Source of the DNA: Paracoccaceae bacterium
Lineage (GTDB): Bacteria; Pseudomonadota; Alphaproteobacteria; Rhodobacterales; Rhodobacteraceae
Direction of reading: 5' to 3'
Assembly (NCBI GenBank): GCA_028284605.1
Contig: JANQRL010000035.1
Location: 1 to 33,316 of the forward strand
Length of the DNA: 33,316 nucleotides
Both the position numbers and the translations under genes were made by a program. Positions 1 to 6,195 of the stretch are shown here, one piece after another. Under the pieces are notes generated by a model. That model made no database searches, was not told the origin of the DNA, and was given only the letters and a program-made list of their open reading frames with translations. Position 1 is the stretch's first letter, and the number at the start of each line of letters is the position of its first letter.

Positions 1-186
1 CGCCTGTCGGCGCGGTTCTCGGAACTGCTCGCGAGCCGCGATCCGGTGGTGCAGGAGGCGCAGAGCGGCGGGCGCACCTTCTACCGGCTGCGCACCGGCG
101 GCTTCGCCGACCTTGCCGATGCCCGGCGGCTTTGCTCGGCCCTGGTGGCGGCGGACGCGCCCTGTATCCCGGTCGTGGTCCGCTAG
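1..186 (+). CDS. SPOR-domain protein, C-terminal end (partial)
   Basis: The reading frame is open from the first base of the window and stops with TAG at 184-186, giving the last 61 residues of a protein whose start lies outside. The fragment contains a FYRLRTGGFADLADARRLC stretch that matches the second half of a SPOR (sporulation-related) repeat, the fold that binds denuded glycan strands of septal peptidoglycan. It ends in a short beta-strand-like tail (PCIPVVV). The nagZ start codon follows the stop with no gap, so the two are probably co-transcribed and translationally coupled. That fits a shared cell-wall role. The rest of the protein (usually an N-terminal membrane anchor) cannot be seen. 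Confidence 0.8.
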   Translation, partial: RLSARFSELLASRDPVVQEAQSGGRTFYRLRTGGFADLADARRLCSALVAADAPCIPVVVR

Positions 187-1173
187 GTGGCAGCGGCGCT
201 GATCTTCGGCTGCGCCGGGACCCAACTCTCTGAACAAGAGCAGGCGCTCTTTGCCGAGGCGCAGCCCTGGGGGTTCATCCTCTTTGCCCGCAACCTCGCC
301 GACCCTGAGCAACTGCGCGCCCTGACTGGCGGCCTGCGGGAGGCGGTGGGGCGCAACGCCCCAATCCTGATCGATCAGGAGGGGGGAAGGGTGCAGCGGA
401 TGCGGGCGCCGCATTGGCGGCAGTATCCGCCGGCGCTCGATCAGATGGCCCGCGCCGCCGATCCGATGCGGGCGTTCTGGCTCCGGAACCGGCTGATCGC
501 GGCGGAGCTCCATGCCGTCGGGATCGATGTGAATTGCGCGCCGCTGGCCGATATCGCCGAGGCGGAGACCCATCCGGTGCTGAAAAACCGGCTTTACGGG
601 TCGGATGTGGAGACCGTGGTGGAGGCCGCGAGGGCCTGCGCCGGGGCGCATCTCAGCGGCGGCGTTCTTCCAGTGCTGAAGCATCTGCCGGGCTATGGGC
701 GCGCGGCGGTGGACAGCCATCTGGAGTTGCCCCGGGTCGAGGCGCCCCTGGAGGAGCTGAAAGTGCGGGATTTCGCGCCGTTCCGGGCGCTGAACGACCT
801 GCCGCTGGGGATGACGGCCCATATCCTCGTGACTGCACTCGACGCCGACCGGCCGGTGACGACCTCGCCCCAAGGGATCGCCACGATCCGCGAGGAGATC
901 GGCTTCTCGGGCCTTCTGATGACCGACGATATCTCCATGGAGGCCCTGAGTGGCACCGTGCCCGACCGGTCGCGGGCCGCGTGGGACGCGGGTTGCGATC
1001 TTGTCCTGCACTGCAACGCAGATTTTCCGGAGATGGCGGCGTTGGCGGCGATCGCGCCGCCGCTGTCGCCGGCTGGCCTGGCCCGGTCCGACGCCGCGCT
1101 CTCGCGCCGCAAACCGCCCGCGCCGATTGACATGCCCGCCCTTGCGGCAGAGTTTGAGGCACTTCTGGGCTGA
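187..1173 (+). CDS. nagZ: beta-N-acetylhexosaminidase NagZ (glycoside hydrolase family 3)
   Basis: NagZ is a cytoplasmic GH3 enzyme that removes N-acetylglucosamine from GlcNAc-anhydroMurNAc (peptides) during peptidoglycan recycling. The 328-residue length is normal for the compact one-domain type. The substrate loop KHLPGYG lies at residues 165-171 and is followed by D176-S177-H178, the Asp-His dyad that acts as acid/base in this family. The nucleophile is expected at D247 in MTDDISM. The family usually has His where this protein has Tyr170 (GHG to GYG), while the catalytic DSH is intact. The GTG start directly abuts the stop of the SPOR gene; the next in-frame Met would delete the first beta strand, so GTG is preferred. 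scpA follows after 9 nt. The product of NagZ feeds AnmK, encoded at about 21.3 kb. Confidence 0.95.
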   Translation: MAAALIFGCAGTQLSEQEQALFAEAQPWGFILFARNLADPEQLRALTGGLREAVGRNAPILIDQEGGRVQRMRAPHWRQYPPALDQMARAADPMRAFWLRNRLIAAELHAVGIDVNCAPLADIAEAETHPVLKNRLYGSDVETVVEAARACAGAHLSGGVLPVLKHLPGYGRAAVDSHLELPRVEAPLEELKVRDFAPFRALNDLPLGMTAHILVTALDADRPVTTSPQGIATIREEIGFSGLLMTDDISMEALSGTVPDRSRAAWDAGCDLVLHCNADFPEMAALAAIAPPLSPAGLARSDAALSRRKPPAPIDMPALAAEFEALLG

Positions 1174-1182
1174 GGGGCCGCG

Positions 1183-1971
1183 ATGAGCGACGATTTCACC
1201 GAAGGTGCCGTGCTGCCGGTGGCCGAGCGGCTGGCCTCCGAGGCGCTGATCGTCGATGTGGACGGGTTCGAGGGCCCGCTCGACCTGCTCCTGGCCATGG
1301 GCCGGACCCAGAAGGTCGACCTGCGCCAGATCAGCGTGCTGGCCCTGGCCGAGCAATACCTGGCCTTCATCGAAGAGGCCCGGGCGCTTCGCATCGAGCT
1401 GGCCGCCGATTACCTCGTTATGGCGGCCTGGCTCGCCTTCCTGAAATCCCGGCTGCTGCTGCCGCCGGACCCCTCCGAGGAGGGCCCGACGGGGGAGGAA
1501 CTGGCGGCGCATCTGGCGTTCCAGCTTCAGCGGCTCGAAGCGATGCGCGGCGTGGCGGCGAAGCTGATGGCCCGGGATCGGCTGGGGCGGGATTTCTTCG
1601 CCCGCGGGCTGACCGAGGACGTCACGTCGAGCCGCAAGATCACCTATACCGCCACACTCCTCGACCTGATGCAGGGCTATGCAAGGCTCCGCACCCGCGA
1701 CGAGTTCCGTCCCTATGTGATGGACCGGGACGCGGTGATGACGATGGAGGAGGCGCTTGATCGGCTCCGGCGGCTGATCGGCTTCGCCGGGGAATGGACC
1801 GATATCTCCGTCTACCTGCCCGAGGGCTGGACGGCGGAGCCGGGCAGGCGGCGGTCGGCGACGGCGTCGACCTTCGCCGCCACGCTGGAACTGGCCAAGG
1901 AGGGCCGTATCGATATCCGCCAGTCCGAGACCTTCGCGCCCATTCAGATCCGCAAGAGGCCCGATGCCTGA
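1183..1971 (+). CDS. scpA: segregation and condensation protein A
   Basis: ScpA is the kleisin subunit of the SMC-ScpA-ScpB condensin complex, which compacts and helps segregate the chromosome. The 262-residue protein carries the family hallmark FEGPLDLLL near residues 28-36. It continues with a helical N-terminal SMC-neck-binding domain (AADYLVMAAWLAFLKSRLLLP), an acidic linker (PDPSEEGPTGEE) and a C-terminal winged-helix region (TFAATLELAKEGRIDIRQ). It starts 9 nt after the nagZ stop. Its end overlaps the scpB start by 8 nt, as expected for subunits made in fixed ratio. The link to nagZ is positional only. Confidence 0.95.
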   Translation: MSDDFTEGAVLPVAERLASEALIVDVDGFEGPLDLLLAMGRTQKVDLRQISVLALAEQYLAFIEEARALRIELAADYLVMAAWLAFLKSRLLLPPDPSEEGPTGEELAAHLAFQLQRLEAMRGVAAKLMARDRLGRDFFARGLTEDVTSSRKITYTATLLDLMQGYARLRTRDEFRPYVMDRDAVMTMEEALDRLRRLIGFAGEWTDISVYLPEGWTAEPGRRRSATASTFAATLELAKEGRIDIRQSETFAPIQIRKRPDA

Positions 1972-2608
1972 GACCGACATCCACGAGGACGGGCCCGAGG
2001 AGAGCCTTTTCGAGGCGCCGCCGATGGCCGAACAGGAGCGCATGGTGGAGGCAATCCTTTTCGCCAGTGCCGAGCCGGTCTCCCTGCGCGAGTTCCTCGG
2101 CCGGCTGCCGCACGGATCAGAGCCGGCTCAGGCGCTGGAGCTTCTGAAGAAGCGCTATGAGGGGCGTGGTGTGCGGGTGGTGAAGGTCGGCGAGGCCTGG
2201 GCGATCCGCACCGCCGCCGATCTGGGGTTCCTCATGCGCCATGAGGTGGAAGAGACCCGCAAGCTCTCCCGCGCGGCCATCGAGACCCTCGCCATCGTCG
2301 CCTATCACCAGCCGGTGACCCGTGCGGAAATCGAGGAAATCCGCGGCGTGAGCGTCAGCCGGGGGACGATCGACCAGCTTCTGGAACTCGACTGGATCAA
2401 GCTCGGGCGGCGCAAGATGAGCCCCGGGCGGCCGGTGACCTTTGTCGTCACGCCGGCGTTCCTCGACCATTTCGGACTCGAAAGCGCCCGCGACCTGCCG
2501 GGGCTGAAGGAGTTGCGCGCCGCGGGCCTTCTCGACAACCGCCCGCCACCGGGGGCACCCGGTGAGGCGGAAGAGGACACCGACCAGTCGGAGATGTTCG
2601 AGGAGTAG
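1964..2608 (+). CDS. scpB: segregation and condensation protein B
   Basis: ScpB is the winged-helix dimer that binds the ScpA linker in the SMC condensin complex. The 214-residue protein has tandem winged-helix domains. The recognisable core runs RAAIETLAIVAYHQPVTRAEIEEIRGVS, then GTIDQLLELDWIKLGRR and PGRPVTFVVTPAFLDHFGL, the typical ScpB motifs. A short acidic tail ends the protein. The ATG lies inside the end of scpA (8-nt overlap), indicating translational coupling. No tat genes follow, although I recall tat genes near scpB in some relatives (memory, not checked). Confidence 0.95.
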   Translation: MPETDIHEDGPEESLFEAPPMAEQERMVEAILFASAEPVSLREFLGRLPHGSEPAQALELLKKRYEGRGVRVVKVGEAWAIRTAADLGFLMRHEVEETRKLSRAAIETLAIVAYHQPVTRAEIEEIRGVSVSRGTIDQLLELDWIKLGRRKMSPGRPVTFVVTPAFLDHFGLESARDLPGLKELRAAGLLDNRPPPGAPGEAEEDTDQSEMFEE

Positions 2609-2695
2609 CGCCGGATTTTCGCCGCATTCCCGGGGCAGGATTGGCGCGAAGGCGAAAAGATCCTACGTTCTGAGGCAGAGACCGGAGAGACCGTT

Positions 2696-2893
2696 ATGGA
2701 CCGTATGCTGCGCATGTTCCTGCGCCTGTTCATGAGACAGGGCATCAACAAGGGAATCGATATGGTCGCGAAGCGCGGCATCGACCCGAACGATAAGAGC
2801 CCCGAGGCCAAACAGGAGGCCGAAGCGGCCAAGCAGAGCGCCAAGCGCGCCCGGCAGGCAATGCGCATGGGCCGCCGGATCGGGCGCCTTTAG
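2696..2893 (+). CDS. small basic protein of unknown function (65 aa)
   Basis: I do not recognise a named family. The 65-residue product is strongly basic with alternating Met/Leu/Phe and Arg in the first 30 residues (MDRMLRMFLRLFMRQGINKG). This could form a cationic amphipathic helix able to lie on a membrane or nucleic acid. A Lys/Ala/Glu-rich helical middle and a Met-Arg-rich tail follow. There is no transmembrane segment. A good ribosome site (GGAGAGA, about 2684-2690) precedes the ATG. The gene lies 87 nt after scpB and could share its transcript. Its stop is followed within 6 nt by the first paired-hairpin repeat, which probably ends the transcript. Confidence 0.7.
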   Translation: MDRMLRMFLRLFMRQGINKGIDMVAKRGIDPNDKSPEAKQEAEAAKQSAKRARQAMRMGRRIGRL

Positions 2894-2898
2894 GGCCG

Positions 2899-3035
2899 CA
2901 GACCCTTGGAAGGGTCTGAGCAAACTCTTTGAAGAGTTTGGCGCTGCACCGGACGGGGCACGACGCTCCTCGGTTCCGCGTCAGGCGGGGAGCAGACCCT
3001 TCAAAGGGTCTGGCAAAACTCTTCGAAGAGTTTTG
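2899..3035 (+). repeat. paired palindromic element A-B, two copies (locus 1)
   Basis: Four hairpins occur in the order A-B-A-B. A: 9-bp arms at 2899-2907/2910-2918 and 2993-3001/3004-3012 (arms cagaccctt and aagggtctg). B: 2921-2940 and 3014-3035 (arms like caaaactctt and aagagttttg). The A and B units of each pair are 1-2 nt apart, and the two pairs are separated by about 50 nt. The B arm ends in TTTTG, giving a terminator-like U-rich tail on both strands. The element sits between the 3' ends of a plus-strand and a minus-strand gene, so a bidirectional terminator role is the simplest reading. The same A-B module recurs at 19.87-20.01 kb. Confidence 0.85.
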
Positions 3036-3055
3036 TCCGCGACAGCCCGCCGCGG

Positions 3056-3433
3056 TCACATGGTCTGCGACCGGTCATAGTCCAGGCGCGCCGCCTTCAC
3101 CGCGTCCATCTGCGCGTGCGACCAGTAGACCAGGGGCTTGAGCATCTCCACGAGGCTTCGGCCCAGCGGCGTCAGTTCATAGGACACCGCGACCGGCGGT
3201 CCCGGATCGACACTGCGTGTGAGATAGCCGTCGCGTTGCAGTCCGCGCAGGTTCTCCGTCAGCACCCGCTGGGTCACGTCGCCGATGCAGCGCTTGATCT
3301 CGCCGAACCGTTTCGGCTCGTCCTCCAGCGCCAGGATGATGATCATCCGCCACTTGCCGGTGACATTGGAAAGCACCGACCGGATCGAGCAGGTCGAGGC
3401 TTCGGCTTTGCTGGCCACGCCGATGGGGAGCAT
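3056..3433 (-). CDS. HxlR-family transcriptional regulator
   Basis: This is a small (125 aa) winged-helix regulator of the HxlR/MarR-like family. The typical core is CSIRSVLSNVTGKWRMIIILALEDEPKRFGEIKRCIGDVTQRVLTENLR in pieces, followed by the wing (RDGYLTRSVDPGPPVAVSYELTPLGRSLVEML). It has the single Cys near residue 15 that redox-sensing members use, though it is not shown to be functional here. I chose the ATG at 3433 because GGAGG precedes it at ideal spacing; longer frames upstream have no such site. It is divergent from the NTF2-like gene at 3614, which it probably controls. Confidence 0.88.
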   Translation of the reverse strand: MLPIGVASKAEASTCSIRSVLSNVTGKWRMIIILALEDEPKRFGEIKRCIGDVTQRVLTENLRGLQRDGYLTRSVDPGPPVAVSYELTPLGRSLVEMLKPLVYWSHAQMDAVKAARLDYDRSQTM

Positions 3434-3613
3434 GGGCACCTCCGGTGCAGGGTGAATACCAACGCCCATCATAATACCGGATTGGCGGCTCGCAAGCCTC
3501 TGATTCCGAACATGGTATCCTTGGCACAACCACGTTCCATAAAAGTGCGTAATTGCAACGTGGTGCATTTTGGATACCAACTTGTGCCATCACCGAATCG
3601 AAAGGAACGCCCG
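3434..3613. promoter_or_regulatory. divergent promoter region, HxlR regulator / NTF2-like gene
   Basis: The 180-bp spacer contains repeated short elements in both orientations: ggtatcc at 3514-3520 and its inverse ggatacc at 3572-3578. ATACCAA occurs at 3456-3462 and 3574-3580, and ggcacaa/ttgtgcc near 3522 and 3582. Such inverted elements are candidate operators for the HxlR protein. The GGAGG ribosome site of the regulator lies just above 3434, and AAAGGA precedes the plus-strand ATG. The operator assignment is inferred from position and symmetry only. Confidence 0.45.
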
Positions 3614-4384
3614 ATGACGCCCAAGGAACTGGTCCTCGCCCTCTTCACCGCCGCCTTCGTCGATCACGATCCCGAGGCGGCCCGCGCGCTGGTGACCCCC
3701 GACTATATCCAGCACAATCCGCAGATTCCCACTGGGGCCGAAGGGCTCGTGGGATTCATCCCCATTGTCGAGCAATCCGGCATGAGCGTGACCACCCACC
3801 GGGTGATCGCCGAGGGCGATCTGGTCGTGCTGCACAGCACCTTCGACAACGCCATGGCCTTCGGGGCGCCCTCGCTGGCCGCCTTCGACATCTTCCGGGT
3901 CGAGGACCGTCTGGTCGCCGAGCATTGGGACAACCTGCAGCCGATCCCGGAGACCACGGTCTCGGGCCGGGGCATGACCGACGGGCCGACGGAGATCACC
4001 GATCTCGACCGGACCGAGGAGAACAAGGCCCTGGTGCTGGGCTTCGTGCGCGACGTGCTGGGCGGCGCGGCGCCGGAGAACGCGCCCCTGTATATGGACC
4101 CGGAGGTCTATATGCAGCACAACCCGAACCTCGCCGACGGGCTGGCCGGGCTGATCGCGGGGACCGAGGCCTGGGCCGAGCAGGGCTTCGTCATCACCAG
4201 GTTCGAGCCGCAGATCGTCGTGGCCGAGGGCAATTTCGTCTTCGTGGCCTCGGACGCCACGGTCAGCGGGGCGCCCTGGGCGTTCTTCGATCTCTGGCGT
4301 CTCGAGGACGGCAAGATCGTCGAGCACTGGGACACGGTCGCCCCGATCCCGGACGAATGGGCCCACAATAACGGGAAGTTCTGA
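3614..4384 (+). CDS. tandem NTF2-like (SnoaL-type) protein
   Basis: The 256-residue protein consists of two SnoaL/NTF2-like halves, about residues 1-115 and 135-250. Each half repeats the same landmarks: a helical start, Y(I/M)QHNP at the pocket entrance (YIQHNPQIPTG, YMQHNPNLADG), a central strand with VAEG, and a closing FDI/LWRxEDxxxxEHWD (FRVEDRLVAEHWDN, WRLEDGKIVEHWDT). This fold includes polyketide cyclases and many small-molecule-binding enzymes, so the substrate cannot be named. The ATG at 3614 has AAAGGA upstream; a longer frame back to 3116 crosses the regulator gene and is rejected. It is divergent from the HxlR gene, suggesting inducer-controlled expression. Confidence 0.85.
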   Translation: MTPKELVLALFTAAFVDHDPEAARALVTPDYIQHNPQIPTGAEGLVGFIPIVEQSGMSVTTHRVIAEGDLVVLHSTFDNAMAFGAPSLAAFDIFRVEDRLVAEHWDNLQPIPETTVSGRGMTDGPTEITDLDRTEENKALVLGFVRDVLGGAAPENAPLYMDPEVYMQHNPNLADGLAGLIAGTEAWAEQGFVITRFEPQIVVAEGNFVFVASDATVSGAPWAFFDLWRLEDGKIVEHWDTVAPIPDEWAHNNGKF

Positions 4385-4401
4385 CAGCGCGTTCGCCGGC
4401 G

Positions 4402-4425
4402 GGCGGGGCGTGAAGCCGCCCCGCC
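4402..4425. terminator. convergent hairpin between NTF2-like gene and yjbR-like gene
   Basis: A perfect 9-bp GC stem (ggcggggcg / cgccccgcc) with a 6-nt loop lies between two convergent stop codons. There is no clear U-run on either strand, so it is a probable but weak bidirectional terminator. Confidence 0.5.
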
Positions 4426-4434
4426 GATGCAGTG

Positions 4435-4785
4435 TCAGCCGGGAAAGGGCGCGAGCGTTGCCTGGAGCTTCTTGGTGAGCGAGGCGCGGACGATCCCATA
4501 AGACGTCTCGATCCGGTCGCGCAGCTCGTCCTCGGGCACCGCGTCCCAATCCACCCGGACCCAGGAGCGGTGGAAATAGGGGGCCTTCACGGCCCGGCCG
4601 AGCTCGATCAGGAACTCCGCATCCTCCACCGAGGCGGTCTTCACCGAGACGCCGTCATTGGCGACGCCGATACAGGCGAACATCCTGCCGCCCACCTTCC
4701 ACGCATCGTGCCCGCCGCCCCAGGGATCGGACCATTCGGCCCCGGGGAGCGGGTTGCAAATCCGGTTCACGGTATCGCGTCCCAT
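4435..4785 (-). CDS. MmcQ/YjbR-family protein
   Basis: The 116-residue protein has the order typical of the YjbR/MmcQ (CyaY-like fold) family. It begins with the MGRDTVNRICNPLPGAEWSDPWGGGHDAWKVGGRMF segments, then a central KTASVEDAEFLIELG stretch, then YFHRSWVRVDWDAVPEDELRDRIETSYGIVRASL. These small proteins are annotated as DNA-binding, but the biochemical role is poorly known. The ATG at 4785 was chosen because the conserved segment begins there; longer frames upstream cross the GNAT gene on the other strand. It stands alone and is divergent from the GNAT gene. Confidence 0.85.
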   Translation of the reverse strand: MGRDTVNRICNPLPGAEWSDPWGGGHDAWKVGGRMFACIGVANDGVSVKTASVEDAEFLIELGRAVKAPYFHRSWVRVDWDAVPEDELRDRIETSYGIVRASLTKKLQATLAPFPG

Positions 4786-4803
4786 GGGGTTAGTGTGCCT
4801 CGA

Positions 4804-4820
4804 TTGACACTCTGTGTCAG
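4804..4820. promoter_or_regulatory. operator-like dyad in the yjbR/GNAT divergent region
   Basis: A perfect dyad, TGACAC-tct-GTGTCA (4805-4819), overlaps a TTGACA hexamer (4804-4809) that could serve as a plus-strand -35 box. It resembles the kind of site bound by TetR-type repressors. No matching regulator gene lies next to it, so the assignment is inferred. Confidence 0.35.
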
Positions 4821-4965
4821 GGGTCGATTTTGGAGGCCGTCCGGCCCCGGTCTCGAGCCGAACGAGCGACCGATTCGTGCGGACGGACGGGCATTGCAGG
4901 ACAAGGCTGACATCGATTCTCGCGCAAGTTAGGGTCCGGACGTTGCCGGTTCCGTGGAGGCTGCC

Positions 4966-5379
4966 TTGGAGATCAGGAAAGCGACGTCGCCGAATGACAT
5001 CGCCCGAGCCGTCGCGATCGACGGAGCTCTTCTTGCGTCGAGTGAAAGGGCCGACTACATCGCATCGGTGGCTGAGAACGGCGGCTTGAGCGTGGCTGCC
5101 CGAGATGGCGAGGTGCAAGCCTTCTGCTGTCTCGATCACGGTTACTTCTTCGAAAAACCCTTCGTGTCCCTGCTCATCGTCTCGCCCGCCGCGAGGCGGC
5201 TTGGCCTGGGGACGGGCTTGCTGTCGCATCACGCGCGTGCCCACCCAGAGCTGTGGACCTCCACCAACCGATCGAACAACCCGATGCGCAAGCTGCTCGA
5301 CAGGGCGGGGTGGCGGTATTGCGGCGAACTCAGCGGTCTCGATGAGGGCGATCCCGAGCGGTTCTACAGGACGGCCTGA
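4966..5379 (+). CDS. GNAT-family N-acetyltransferase
   Basis: This is a small acetyl-CoA-dependent acyltransferase of the GNAT fold. Motif A is visible as VSLLIVSPAARRLGLGTGLL, containing the R-R-x-G-x-G-T-G pyrophosphate loop. The usual late strand follows (NNPMRKLLDRAGWRYCGEL). I prefer the TTG at 4966 (137 aa, MEIRKA...) because GGAGG lies 5 nt upstream of it. The in-frame GTG at 4954 (141 aa) has no ribosome site. The substrate is unknown. It may be expressed from the TTGACA-containing region upstream. Confidence 0.82.
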   Translation: MEIRKATSPNDIARAVAIDGALLASSERADYIASVAENGGLSVAARDGEVQAFCCLDHGYFFEKPFVSLLIVSPAARRLGLGTGLLSHHARAHPELWTSTNRSNNPMRKLLDRAGWRYCGELSGLDEGDPERFYRTA

Positions 5380-5506
5380 CCGGGACTTCGGGCTCCGGCG
5401 TCGACAATCGACCGGCCGGGCAAGCCGGTCGCTTTCGGCTTGGTCGGTGCGGCAATCCCGGGCAAGCTCGGCCGAGAGCGGAAGGACGGGCCGGGGAGGG
5501 CCGGCC

Positions 5507-6025
5507 ATGGCGCGTTTCGTCGCGCTCCTGCGCGGGATCAATGTGGGCGGCGCCAATGCGCTGCCGATGGAGCAGTTCCGGGCCCTGGCCGAAGGGCTCG
5601 GCTGGGTCGACGTCGAAACCTACATTCAAAGCGGCAACCTCGTGTTCTCCGCCGAGGGCGAACCGGGGGACCTCGCCACCGCGCTCGGCACCGCGATGGC
5701 CGAAAAAGCCGGGCTCGTCGTCCCGATCCTCGTCCTTCCCGGCTGGGCCTTCGAGATGGCGGTGGGGGAGTGCCCGTTCACCCCTGACGATCCGGCCAAG
5801 GTCCACGGCTTCTTCCTCTTCGCCGAGGGGGAGATCGACCGGGACCTCTTCGGCGATCTCAAGGCGCCAGACGAAGAACTCGCGCTCCAGGGCCGGGTGG
5901 CCTGGCTCCACGCACCCTCCGGGATCGGGCGATCGAAGGTCGCCGAGCGGATGCAGCGGATCGTCGGCGCCGGGACCACGGCGCGGAACCTCAACACCCT
6001 GCGGAAGCTCGTGAAGATGCTCTGA
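5507..6025 (+). CDS. DUF1697 family protein
   Basis: The 172-residue protein opens with MARFVALLRGINVGGANALPM, followed by ETYIQSGNLVFSAEG and a C-terminal RSKVAERMQRIVGAGTTARNLNTLRKLVKM. These are the signature segments of the DUF1697 family (two small alpha/beta domains). Its function is not established. GGGGAGGG lies 7-14 nt before the ATG. The 127 bp upstream contain no gene I can support. The gene ends 46 nt before the Cys-rich leader frame that precedes cysS, so readthrough into cysS is possible. Confidence 0.87.
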   Translation: MARFVALLRGINVGGANALPMEQFRALAEGLGWVDVETYIQSGNLVFSAEGEPGDLATALGTAMAEKAGLVVPILVLPGWAFEMAVGECPFTPDDPAKVHGFFLFAEGEIDRDLFGDLKAPDEELALQGRVAWLHAPSGIGRSKVAERMQRIVGAGTTARNLNTLRKLVKML

Positions 6026-6071
6026 GCGATTTGCGATGGACCGGAGCCGGCGCCGCTGCTATGACGCACCC

Positions 6072-6113
6072 ATGAAGAGCCTGATCTGCATCTGCTGCAT
6101 CATTCCCTGCTGA
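6072..6113 (+). CDS. putative Cys-codon leader peptide upstream of cysS (13 aa)
   Basis: The frame reads [13 protein letters not shown] then TGA: four Cys codons (TGC at 6087, 6093, 6096 and 6108) in 13 codons, ending 82 nt before the cysS ATG. Cys is rare in proteins, so this density directly upstream of cysteinyl-tRNA synthetase is what a ribosome-stalling attenuator would look like. Its ATG overlaps the stop of an even shorter frame (ATG ACG CAC CCA TGA, 6061-6075) in an ATGA junction. The same frame extends back to an ATG at 6036 (25 aa, five Cys). No strong ribosome site precedes any of these starts. The regulatory role is inferred. Confidence 0.6.
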   Translation: MKSLICICCIIPC

Positions 6114-6120
6114 CATCCGT

Positions 6121-6184
6121 CGCGGGCCGCTCTTTCACGTTTCTCCCAAACATCGAAATTGCCAGGCCCGCGGGCACTTCCGCG
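6121..6184 (+). promoter_or_regulatory. mutually exclusive stems in the cysS leader RNA
   Basis: An 8-bp perfect stem pairs cgcgggcc (6121-6128) with ggcccgcg (6165-6172). A competing 5-bp stem pairs cgcgg (6169-6173) with ccgcg (6180-6184), next to the cysS start region. The two share 6169-6172 and cannot form together. A ribosome paused on the last Cys codon (6108-6110) would reach about the left arm at 6121. There is no U-run, so transcription termination is not evident; translational control or Rho control is possible. The direction of control cannot be assigned from sequence. Confidence 0.45.
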
Positions 6185-6195
6185 TGAGCCGAGCC

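Noticed and set aside
3116-3613. Extended N-terminus for the NTF2-like protein
   Set aside because: The extension is the shadow of the HxlR gene on the other strand; the ATG at 3614 has a ribosome site and begins the conserved domain.
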